From a virus, in IMG/VR virus record IMGVR_UViG_3300010392_000222, positions 1 to 41,486 of that record: a stretch of 41,486 nt of DNA; one strand, 5' to 3'. The notes under the pieces are model-generated. The model was given only the letters and a program-made list of their open reading frames with translations. It made no database searches and had not been told where the DNA came from. Below are positions 1 through 6,371 of the stretch, piece after piece. The translations under genes and the position numbers were made by a program. Position 1 is the first letter of the stretch, and each line of letters begins with the position of its first letter.

Positions 1-127
1 CGATGTCGCCGATTCTTCTTTCCGCGACGCTCGAGAAAATGCCGGATGTCCCCCGCTCCGCGCAGGTTGCGGCGAAGCGGATGGGGATTCGTCTCAAGCT
101 CGACACCAAGAAACTCGCCACAGCAAG
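1..127. repeat. Left copy of 127-bp exact terminal direct repeat
   Basis: These 127 bases are identical to the last 127 of the window (41360-41486). The giant gene that begins at 34267 stays in the same reading frame when the two copies are overlapped (41362 and 3 are both codon starts). 127 is also a usual maximum k-mer length of short-read assemblers, so the repeat is best read as the overlap of a circular assembly graph rather than as biological direct terminal repeats. The unique genome length would then be 41,359 bp. Confidence 0.95.
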
Positions 128-2000
128 CCCGGACGAAGTCAAGAAGGCGATTCACCAATACATTGTTGACGAAGTCTCCCAGGGGAATGAGTTGTTCAAC
201 ATGGTTCCCGAGGAGCTGGCGAGCTTCACTGTTGACGACATCGGGATCGTGGACGGGTTCGATATTTGGCGGAAGGTCCCACCGAAGGCGGTCAATGTCC
301 TTGCTCCCAATATCAACGGGAAACGGCAGTATTTCCAGGTGCTCGATGACAATCTCTTTCGGATCTTCACCGAGGGCGGCGAAACCGTCAACTCCATTGC
401 GAGGATCTCGGAACAGGCATTCGGGAGCACCACGCAGGGGCTCAAGAATCAGATCACACAGACATTCTCATTCACGATGCGAAACCTGTTCCGAGACTCG
501 ATGACCGCTGTTTTGTTCGGAAAAGACCCCGTCGCGTTGGTGCCGGGGTTCTATCACGCCGTCGGCGCCGTCTCCATGCTCACCAATCGAGGAGCTGACA
601 CCCTGGTATCCCCCGAGCTCTTGTCTCGCGTATTCCGGGAGGTCTCGACCGACGATTTTGCGAAGCAGAGATCGAAAACGATGGAGGTTCTCGCGGAAGG
701 TCTTGTTCCTCGAGGTTGGCGTGATATGAACATGCTTTCCAAGACACTCACCGCTCCGGGTATCGCCGTCCGGGTGCTTCTCAAGCCGCTCGAGCTCAAA
801 CAGATCCTCACCGGACAGCGTTGGCTTGCGTCAGCGATGGAGACCGCGCCACGACAAGGCGCGTACATTATGGCGAAGCGTCGGGGACTCTCCGACGAAG
901 CCGCGCAGCTCGCAGCAGACACCGTAACGGGCAACTTCTCGGAGCGCCCGCTCTCATCGTCGGCGCATTCGATCTATCGAACCGCCGGCTTCCTCAACCC
1001 CGCATTTCAAATCTTCAACCAGCAGGCGCGTTTCCTCATGGATCCGGTCCCAGCTCGCGGAGCTCTCACCGCTGCGACCCGGATGGGGAATATCGCGTTC
1101 TGGACTGGTGTTGCGTGGGCTCTAAATCGCTTGGCACAGGGTCCAGAGGATCGAAAGCGGAACATGGAGCGCACCGAGAAAGAGCGAGTTACCCACATGG
1201 ACATCCGTGGTTTGCGGATCCCGTTCGATTATGGGATTCCCGGCGGGGTCCAGAGCTACACCTGGAATATCCTCGATGAGCTCGACGGTCAGCGCGGGGT
1301 GAGTGGGGAGCAGATCGCGAGAAAGATGGTCGGCGAAGTGTTCCCGCATACATCGATCAACCCGCTCGAGTTCGCACCTATGGCTCTCAAAGCTGGGACC
1401 GAGGCGCAGATGGGATACTCGCTTTATCGCGGAGAACGCCTTGAACCGTCCTACATGGACTACATGGAGGCGCCGGATCGGTATTTCGACACAACCCCCG
1501 ATCTCTATCGCTGGGTCGGTCGCATGACAAACTCGTCGCCGATCAGAATCGGGTACTTCGCTCGGAATGGTCTTGGTGTGCAGCTCGACGACATGGTCAA
1601 GCTGCTGGATCGAATCGATGAGGGTTTCCGCGTGGACGAGCTCGCTTCTCTCCCAGAAGTCGGCCGCATGTTCTCGAGGGATCCGGTCGGGTGGAACAGC
1701 CGGTCGGTGAAGGACGCCGCGGCTCTCGCGGACCAATACGACACGCTCCGGCGCAGAGCTCAAGCGATGCAGGAATCCGGGGATGTCGATCAAGAGGCGC
1801 TCGGGGCAGTTGTCGAGGTCCTCGAGAAGCTCGAGCCAATCAAAAACGCGATGCTTGAGATCCAAGATTTGTACTCCCAGGCGAAAGAAAGCGCCAAGGG
1901 GGATCCAGAGAAGTCGAAAGAGTTGAAGCGTCGGATGGTCGAAGTTGCCCGCCGTGGGCTTATTGAAATGGATGCGCTAGACGCAGGGGAGCAGAGATGA
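1..2000 (+). CDS. Large polyvalent protein, C-terminal part (continues from 34267-41486)
   Basis: This is the C-terminal 665 or so residues of the giant protein starting at 34267; the frame enters from the left edge and an apparent ATG at 3 is internal. After about 130 residues it holds a helical region of roughly 350 residues with the look of the C-terminal 'large polyvalent protein-associated' domains (LPD38-like by recall): a membrane-like stretch around FWTGVAWALNRLA, the segment NFSERPLSSSAHSIYRTAGFLNPAF, and QIFNQQARFL. The last 150 residues are charged and helical (SQAKESAKGDPEKSKELKRR). In other phages such modules end very long proteins that are packaged in the capsid and injected. 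The stop codon overlaps the start of the next gene by four bases (ATGA, 1997-2000), which suggests coupled translation. I am sure of the reading frame and fairly sure of the family; the role of this domain is unknown. Confidence 0.85.
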   Translation, partial: MSPILLSATLEKMPDVPRSAQVAAKRMGIRLKLDTKKLATASPDEVKKAIHQYIVDEVSQGNELFNMVPEELASFTVDDIGIVDGFDIWRKVPPKAVNVLAPNINGKRQYFQVLDDNLFRIFTEGGETVNSIARISEQAFGSTTQGLKNQITQTFSFTMRNLFRDSMTAVLFGKDPVALVPGFYHAVGAVSMLTNRGADTLVSPELLSRVFREVSTDDFAKQRSKTMEVLAEGLVPRGWRDMNMLSKTLTAPGIAVRVLLKPLELKQILTGQRWLASAMETAPRQGAYIMAKRRGLSDEAAQLAADTVTGNFSERPLSSSAHSIYRTAGFLNPAFQIFNQQARFLMDPVPARGALTAATRMGNIAFWTGVAWALNRLAQGPEDRKRNMERTEKERVTHMDIRGLRIPFDYGIPGGVQSYTWNILDELDGQRGVSGEQIARKMVGEVFPHTSINPLEFAPMALKAGTEAQMGYSLYRGERLEPSYMDYMEAPDRYFDTTPDLYRWVGRMTNSSPIRIGYFARNGLGVQLDDMVKLLDRIDEGFRVDELASLPEVGRMFSRDPVGWNSRSVKDAAALADQYDTLRRRAQAMQESGDVDQEALGAVVEVLEKLEPIKNAMLEIQDLYSQAKESAKGDPEKSKELKRRMVEVARRGLIEMDALDAGEQR

Positions 2001-2380
2001 GCGAAGATCAAAAGGTCCAAGTTGCCAGCAAAGACGGGATGACATACATGAGCGCCGGCGGAAACGATGCCGGTCCGTGGTGGGCGAAACTACTCATGCA
2101 AGGGGGGTTTCTGGGTGTCCTGGTGCTGGTCCTCATTGGGGCGCATGATCTCATCAAGAACGAGCTCAAGGATGTCACCGAGCCGATCGAAAAAATCTCC
2201 GAATCCGTTGTCTTGATCGAGGCACACGCGAAACAGTCCAACGAAATCCGTGGGGTGGAAGCAGAAGCAGCCAAGACGCAGGCGAACGCGATCGATCGAT
2301 GGGTGAATCTTCAAGGTTATCGAGTCACGAGCTCGAATCCGAAACTTTATGGTCCACCTCTACAGACGCATGACCCTTGA
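1997..2380 (+). CDS. Small single-pass membrane protein, possible inner-membrane spanin or holin
   Basis: A 127-residue protein that starts inside the stop codon of the giant gene (ATGA overlap). About 30 N-terminal residues are followed by one clear membrane helix (about 33-50, ending LVLVLIGAH), then a charged, probably helical segment (about 50-100) and a short polar tail. One N-terminal membrane anchor with an alpha-helical soluble part fits an inner-membrane spanin, and the next gene encodes a small putative lipoprotein, as an outer-membrane spanin would be. A one-helix holin or a virion-associated protein would look similar. No catalytic motif is visible. The gene is secure; the spanin idea rests on topology and order only. 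Confidence 0.75.
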   Translation: MSEDQKVQVASKDGMTYMSAGGNDAGPWWAKLLMQGGFLGVLVLVLIGAHDLIKNELKDVTEPIEKISESVVLIEAHAKQSNEIRGVEAEAAKTQANAIDRWVNLQGYRVTSSNPKLYGPPLQTHDP

Positions 2381-2386
2381 TCCGTG

Positions 2387-2392
2387 TATGCT
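2387..2392 (+). promoter_or_regulatory. Candidate -10 box (TATGCT) ahead of the putative lipoprotein gene
   Basis: GTG-TATGCT lies 60 bases before the start at 2452, just after the stop of the membrane-protein gene. It resembles the -10-like boxes ahead of other transcription units here (TATGCT, TATGAT, TATACT). No convincing -35 is present. Confidence 0.35.
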
Positions 2393-2451
2393 CAACTCAT
2401 CGACCCATGTTGGGGAGTGAAAAGAGCACACCATGAACAAGGAGCCAGGAC

Positions 2452-2760
2452 ATGAAATCGACCAATGTAGTATCGTTTCTCGCGGGGATCGCGGTCGCCG
2501 CTGTAGTGATGACTTCGGGATGCCAGAAGGTCAACACCGTCAACGATCCGCTTTTCGTCCAGTCGGCGGATACTTTCGTGAATCAGACAGTCGGGCCGGA
2601 GTACGAGGAGTATGTGATGCAGGACCCCGATCTAGGTCCGGTTGGGGAGGAGACCCCCGAGCGAGAAGATCGGTTGCAGAATGTACGAGCGTTCCGGGTC
2701 GTTGTGCAGGAAGCCAGTTCCGAGCTCGAGGATGTCCGCGAGCAGATTTCCAGTCCGTGA
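2452..2760 (+). CDS. Small putative lipoprotein, possible outer-membrane spanin
   Basis: A 102-residue protein with a short basic N-terminus (MKST), a hydrophobic stretch to about residue 20 and a cysteine at 24 in the context MTSGC. This looks like a lipoprotein signal peptide, although the residue at -3 is Thr rather than the usual Leu/Val/Ile. The mature part is acidic and Pro/Glu-rich, with no motif I recognise. AAGGAG lies about 8 bases upstream of the ATG. With the membrane protein just upstream it could form a two-component spanin for disrupting the outer membrane, but the mature part is not obviously coiled-coil. A longer ORF in another frame (2433-2792) is Arg-rich and lacks a start signal, so I reject it. 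Confidence 0.7.
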   Translation: MKSTNVVSFLAGIAVAAVVMTSGCQKVNTVNDPLFVQSADTFVNQTVGPEYEEYVMQDPDLGPVGEETPEREDRLQNVRAFRVVVQEASSELEDVREQISSP

Positions 2761-2863
2761 CGCCGGCGCCGTTCGCCCGCGATCGTCACTAATAAAGTAA
2801 ATCGCTGATTTCTTTACAACGCCGTCCGATTATTCATTCCGTTTTACAAGCCAGGAGACCACC

Positions 2864-3208
2864 ATGTCATTCTCAGAGGAATCCATCAAGCAGATCGTAA
2901 GCGACTTGGTCGAGAGCACCATCAACGATGCCGTGAACACCACCGAGGGCGCTTGGGCGAATCTCACCCAAGAGCGAGCCGCAGAAGCGAAAAACGCTCT
3001 CCGCCGACTCGCAGAGAACAATCTCAACGCTCTCCGCTTCCCAAACAACGCGATCTATCCAGATGGTGCAGCTCACAACATCAACACCCTGCAAAGTCTC
3101 GCCGCTACGCAGGTCATCGAGGTTCGTCGCGAGGCCCGCGCGTTCATCGGTCGCCTGTTCGAGAAGCTGATCGATGCAGGATTCGCGGTCATCGACGCCG
3201 CTCTATGA
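2864..3208 (+). CDS. Hypothetical helical protein
   Basis: A 114-residue protein preceded by CCAGGAGACC (2851-2860), the phage's standard leader, four bases before the ATG. The sequence is almost entirely alpha-helical in character, with acidic N-terminal and mixed-charge middle segments and a hydrophobic C-terminus (KLIDAGFAVIDAAL). I see no cysteine pairs, membrane helix or catalytic motif. A terminator follows directly (3242-3274), so this gene ends the transcription unit that includes the giant protein and the two membrane-associated genes. I do not recognise the family. Confidence 0.8.
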   Translation: MSFSEESIKQIVSDLVESTINDAVNTTEGAWANLTQERAAEAKNALRRLAENNLNALRFPNNAIYPDGAAHNINTLQSLAATQVIEVRREARAFIGRLFEKLIDAGFAVIDAAL

Positions 3209-3241
3209 ATCTCCATTCGAGCCCCCAAAGCTCGTAGTTCG

Positions 3242-3274
3242 ATGCTGGGTCCTCTAAACGGGATCCAGCATTTT
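3242..3274 (+). terminator. Intrinsic terminator
   Basis: An 11-bp stem (ATGCTGGGTCC / GGATCCAGCAT, one G-T wobble) with an 8-base loop is followed by TTTT. It closes the operon ending at 3208, directly before the next leader. Confidence 0.8.
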
Positions 3275-3339
3275 CCGGCCAGGAACCCCAGCCCCATCGA
3301 GGGGCGATCCTCGCCGTCATTCAGACGAAAGGAAACGCC

Positions 3340-4083
3340 ATGTCAGACCAGGAAAATCTCGCCGCACAAAACAATCTCGAAAGCGACGACACGAAGAAGA
3401 TCCGGGAGAAGTTCGACGAGGTCACGCAAGCCGCGCAGCTCACCCCGGAGCAGAATCTCCATAATGCCCAGGCGCTTGCAACGCTCAGAACGATGCTCAC
3501 GATGCCCATGAATACCGCGCTCAGCGCATTGTGTTCGGATCTCGATCGAATCATCGACAGCGCGGACCACGCAAGATCAACCCTGCCAGCAAGCCCGAAC
3601 GCTGCGGATGTGGGGGTTTCGATGGTCGTCAAGCTCGCGGGTATCGCCAAGAACATAAAGGAGAATGTGGTCCCGCAGATCGTGGGTTCGTGCGGATCGA
3701 CCGCGTCGATCGTCGGTCTCGCTCTCGAGCAGGCCCAGAGCTCCAGCGTTCAGGCGTGCCAATCCGCCATATCAGCCCATGCCGTCAATCTGAGGATCCA
3801 TGAGATCGGCGACCAATGCCAATCTCTCAGCGGTCGCTCCGATCGACTCGAAGCGATTGTTTTGCGGATCGCGGAGAAACTCGGGATCGAGACAGAGGAG
3901 ATCAAGAACGCTATTTCGGATTCTCCGACCGACGCCGCCGGCGACACCCAGCCGATCCCTTTGAACCTCGACGATCATGGAACCCCTGCAACTGGCGCGA
4001 GTACGGAAAATAGTCCGAATACCACGCTTGCAGAGCCCGAAACGGGAGGAGAGCCCGCAGCCGAAACCACGCCACAGGCGTAG
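3340..4083 (+). CDS. Hypothetical helical protein with acidic tail
   Basis: A 247-residue protein with GAAAGGAAACGCC upstream of the ATG. Residues 1-190 look helical with scattered cysteines and hydrophobic patches (MVVKLAGIAK, TASIVGLALEQAQ). The last 50 residues are low-complexity, rich in Pro, Thr, Glu and Gly, and probably disordered. It is flanked by terminators on both sides (3242-3274 and 4156-4189), so it appears to be a one-gene transcription unit. No known domain is recognised. Neighbouring genes are accessory or DNA-metabolism-like, but this gives no function. Confidence 0.8.
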   Translation: MSDQENLAAQNNLESDDTKKIREKFDEVTQAAQLTPEQNLHNAQALATLRTMLTMPMNTALSALCSDLDRIIDSADHARSTLPASPNAADVGVSMVVKLAGIAKNIKENVVPQIVGSCGSTASIVGLALEQAQSSSVQACQSAISAHAVNLRIHEIGDQCQSLSGRSDRLEAIVLRIAEKLGIETEEIKNAISDSPTDAAGDTQPIPLNLDDHGTPATGASTENSPNTTLAEPETGGEPAAETTPQA

Positions 4084-4155
4084 AATCGGTAGCAATCCGA
4101 TAATGGCCCCCGAATATTCCTGGTCGGAAGAAACCGAGGGTCTCGGACCAGCAGA

Positions 4156-4189
4156 CGCCGAGCGACTGAACACCGCTCGGCGTTTTTTT
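4156..4189 (+). terminator. Strong intrinsic terminator
   Basis: A perfect 9-bp stem CGCCGAGCG / CGCTCGGCG with a 9-base loop is followed by seven T. It separates the gene ending at 4083 from the unit beginning at 4229. Confidence 0.92.
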
Positions 4190-4194
4190 GCGCC

Positions 4195-4220
4195 TAGAAT
4201 CATCGATCCCCGACCAGGAG
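4195..4220 (+). promoter_or_regulatory. Promoter -10 (TAGAAT) plus CGACCAGGAG leader
   Basis: TAGAAT (4195-4200) stands directly after a terminator and 11 bases before GACCAGGAG (4212-4220), which gives a Shine-Dalgarno eight bases before the ATG at 4229. The same terminator / -10 / GACCAGGAG layout recurs elsewhere in the window. No -35 match is evident. Confidence 0.6.
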
Positions 4221-4228
4221 ACAAGAAA

Positions 4229-4987
4229 ATGCACGATCCATTTAGCGCCCACTTTTCGAGCGATGTACTCGGCGCCCGCGACTTTGCGATGATGTACGGG
4301 TTCGACCGCGATGTGATTCTCAGAGTTTCACAGTTTGGTATGCACGATTGCCGAGATCCGAATCGCCCTGGGCAGAAGATCGCGAAGCCGGTTATTTACT
4401 TCGTAGAGCACAAAAACAAACCTATGTTTTTGAGCAAAACTAAGCATATTGCTTTCTTTGATCGGTTCGGAAACGAGTATTGGCTGGATTCCAACCGGGA
4501 TCGCATTCTCTACGCTCCAGTCCAGCTCATCGCGGGGAAAGAGAAGATCGGGGGGAGTCCTGGCGTTGTTGTGAATATGTGGGAGGGGCAATATCCAGAC
4601 CACACGGCGAAGATCGGGGCAGCATCCGCCGCGAAGCTCGGCGCCTTGCTCAAAGAGAAGAATATCAAGCTCGACCGGACAATCTTGAGAAACTTCGTCG
4701 CCCAGGAGCACCACGACATACTCCATATGCTCGACTCCGCCGAGGGTATGGCTGATCTACCGTGGATCTTCCGGGATGTCATCGATGAGTGCATCGACGA
4801 GATCGAATCGGATCTAAGCCGAACGCCGGCGCCAGCTCCCCCCAAACCCCCCGAGAATCCGCCAGATGATCCACCTGTCCCGCCGGCGGACTTCTCGACC
4901 CCGGAGCAACGGAAGGCCAGAGCGGGACGAGGATTCGTCGAGCATTCCAAGCAGCCACCAATAAACAGTGACGACATCCCCTTTTAG
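4229..4987 (+). CDS. Probable ssDNA-binding / replication-associated protein with SSB-like C-terminal tip
   Basis: A 252-residue protein. I choose the ATG at 4229 because the ORF to its left runs through a terminator and because GACCAGGAG lies just before it. Residues 12-117 resemble a small beta-rich phage family that I recall from recombination and replication regions: K-P-x-F-L-S-K-T-K followed by FGNEYW and a GKEKIGG turn. Residues 120-195 are helical. A Pro-rich linker (about 200-222) leads to a tail ending SDDIPF, which matches the acidic tip of bacterial single-stranded-DNA-binding proteins (DDIPF) used to recruit partner enzymes. The layout of folded domain, disordered Pro-rich linker and DDIPF tip is that of an SSB, though I cannot confirm an OB-fold. 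It may instead be a partner that mimics the SSB tail. The tip is plain in the sequence; the function is inferred. Confidence 0.75.
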   Translation: MHDPFSAHFSSDVLGARDFAMMYGFDRDVILRVSQFGMHDCRDPNRPGQKIAKPVIYFVEHKNKPMFLSKTKHIAFFDRFGNEYWLDSNRDRILYAPVQLIAGKEKIGGSPGVVVNMWEGQYPDHTAKIGAASAAKLGALLKEKNIKLDRTILRNFVAQEHHDILHMLDSAEGMADLPWIFRDVIDECIDEIESDLSRTPAPAPPKPPENPPDDPPVPPADFSTPEQRKARAGRGFVEHSKQPPINSDDIPF

Positions 4988-5001
4988 ACCAGGAGAATCC
5001 A

Positions 5002-5217
5002 GTGAAAAACAAGTTCCCGAAGATCCCGAGGGTATGGGTCCCTGCGAAATGCTGTTTCCCGTATCCGCCGGGATATGCAGTTTACAACCCCAAGAAAAAA
5101 ACCATCCTCGAATCTGGGTGTGAGTATGAGCATGTCATGGAGATATGCGCCCGAGAGAATCGATTGCTTGTTGCCGAGCGTCTCGGAAAACGCAAGGCGA
5201 GGAGGAGACGGAGATGA
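5002..5217 (+). CDS. Small basic hypothetical protein
   Basis: A 71-residue protein with a GTG start at 5002, supported by GACCAGGAG at 4987-4995, which overlaps the previous stop codon. It has an aromatic, Pro-rich N-terminal half with a Cys pair (KCCFPYPPGYAVYNP) and ends in a strongly basic tail (KRKARRRRR), which suggests nucleic-acid binding. The last codons overlap the next start (ATGA at 5214). No family is recognised. Confidence 0.75.
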   Translation: MKNKFPKIPRVWVPAKCCFPYPPGYAVYNPKKKTILESGCEYEHVMEICARENRLLVAERLGKRKARRRRR

Positions 5218-5471
5218 GCCATGAATATCTAGACATGACCGAGCCCGAGCTCGCCGAACACATGAAGGATCTCGCCGCAGCGATTGACATACTGACACCG
5301 GAAAACACGGCTTTCGTGGTGCTCACGACTCCGTTTATGTCGTCCGCGCCGGTGCAGTATGTAAGCAATGCCGACAAAGACTCGATCAAAGAAATGCTCG
5401 ATGAGATTCGATCCAGATGGGGCAACGACCCAAGCCATGTAGAAAGAAATCCGACCAGGAGAAACAAATGA
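5214..5471 (+). CDS. Hypothetical protein
   Basis: An 85-residue protein whose ATG lies in an ATGA overlap with the previous gene; GGAGGAGACGGAG precedes it. It is mostly helical and acidic (TEPELAEHMKDLAAAIDIL, DSIKEMLDEIRSRW), with a central hydrophobic strand (AFVVLTTPF). Its end overlaps the start of the next gene by four bases. No function can be assigned. It belongs to a translationally coupled chain 4229-5920. Confidence 0.75.
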   Translation: MSHEYLDMTEPELAEHMKDLAAAIDILTPENTAFVVLTTPFMSSAPVQYVSNADKDSIKEMLDEIRSRWGNDPSHVERNPTRRNK

Positions 5472-5920
5472 CCGCAGCAAAGTATCAGAGACGCAGATTC
5501 GTAGTTCGAGCTGAAATCGTCGATGGAAGCTCATCGCAAGCAAAGAGATTTGGATACACACGGAGATTCAAGAAGGGTGAAACCGGAGCAAGAAGGACCC
5601 CGGAGGAGATGATCCTGAAAATCAAGCAGGGACCCGCGAAGAAGATCAATATCGGGGATTACATTGTTTACGAAGGCGCTCGAGGGTATGTCCATTACAC
5701 ACCGACGGAGTTCAATCAGGAGTGGGAACCATTCAACGAGCGAATCGAGGCAAAGGTAGTTGACGACGCGGACCCCAAGATGATCGATAAGAATCTTGAT
5801 TTTTGCATCCTCATCGGGGATCCGAGATCGGAAACTCCAGACTTCGCATTCGTTGGCGGACCCCACGCGGCGGAGAACACCGGACGGATCGTTGAATCGC
5901 TCACCAGGCCAGACAAATAA
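5468..5920 (+). CDS. Hypothetical protein
   Basis: A 150-residue protein with start ATG at 5468, overlapping the previous stop, and GACCAGGAG at 5453-5461. The N-terminus is basic (KYQRRRFVVRAEIV), the middle looks beta-rich (INIGDYIVYEGARGYVHY) and could be a small barrel, and the rest is mixed with DFCILIGD and DFAFVGGP strands. It is the last gene before a strong terminator at 5950. I do not recognise a family. Confidence 0.75.
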   Translation: MTAAKYQRRRFVVRAEIVDGSSSQAKRFGYTRRFKKGETGARRTPEEMILKIKQGPAKKINIGDYIVYEGARGYVHYTPTEFNQEWEPFNERIEAKVVDDADPKMIDKNLDFCILIGDPRSETPDFAFVGGPHAAENTGRIVESLTRPDK

Positions 5921-5949
5921 TCTTCCCTGTCTCATGGATGGGTGAAGCC

Positions 5950-5986
5950 GGCGGATGGAGTTGCTGATGCTCCATCCGCCTTTTTT
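5950..5986 (+). terminator. Strong intrinsic terminator
   Basis: A perfect 11-bp stem GGCGGATGGAG / CTCCATCCGCC with a 9-base loop is followed by six T. It ends the 4229-5920 operon. Confidence 0.93.
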
Positions 5987-6290
5987 GTTGTCGGTTGCGA
6001 GGTGTATAACCCGTGGGAAGGTTGTCGGTGAAAATCGATTGTTGTCGATTAGGGGGTCTCGAATATCCGAACAGTATCCATCCAAAGCCCCCGATCGTTC
6101 GCGCAGTTGCCAACAGATGACACCAACCGACACAAAGCGACAGTTTTATCATGGTCGTAAGTCCGTGCTCTTTGCCAGACTTGCGACCACCATCCACAAA
6201 CCGACAGCCCCTATTACTACCACCACCAGATATATATCTATTGGGGTGTAAGAGTAAGAGCTGACGAGGGATCCAGAATCGGGGGGGAGT
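5987..6290. other. Non-coding region with repeated TGTCGGTT motif: candidate origin or operator cluster
   Basis: About 450 bases (5921-6371) lack a convincing gene. Within them GTTGTCGGTT-like words occur in the + orientation at 5987-5997, 6021-6030 and 6041-6049 (GTTGTCGAT). They occur in the inverted orientation at 6124-6133 (CAACCGACAC), 6134-6143 (AAAGCGACAG) and 6198-6207 (AAACCGACAG). An AT-only-core palindrome AGATATATATCT lies at 6228-6239. Clustered short repeats in both orientations next to an AT-rich element are what replication origins and repressor-binding regions look like. No initiator gene is recognised in the window, so either reading is open. Confidence 0.45.
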
Positions 6291-6353
6291 GTGGACAATC
6301 TCGCTCGAGGCGTGTATGTTCAGATACCCCCGCTAGAGGGCGGCCCAGCACCC

Positions 6354-6362
6354 GACCAGGAG
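6354..6362 (+). promoter_or_regulatory. GACCAGGAG leader that fixes the start at 6372
   Basis: CCGACCAGGAGACC sits nine bases before ATG 6372. The open frame extends 27 codons further up to a GTG at 6291, but that start lacks this leader and the extra residues are low-complexity. A possible -10 (TATGTT) lies about 36 bases further upstream. Confidence 0.7.
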
Positions 6363-6371
6363 ACCCAAACG

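Noticed and set aside
1-127. Biological direct terminal repeats
   Set aside because: Length equals a common assembly k-mer and the overlap lies in the middle of a coding frame, so a circular assembly overlap explains it better.
1122-1865. 247-codon open frame on the - strand
   Set aside because: It lies fully opposite the giant gene, lacks a ribosome site, and reads as His/Arg/Asp-rich sequence typical of the mirror of GAGCTC- and GATC-rich codons.
2433-2792. 119-codon Arg-rich ORF overlapping the lipoprotein gene
   Set aside because: Composition is that of an off-frame read; the 2452 frame has a signal peptide and ribosome site.
5955-6251. 98-codon + strand ORF in the intergenic gap
   Set aside because: It starts inside the terminator stem, has no ribosome site and its composition is not protein-like; the region is better explained as regulatory.
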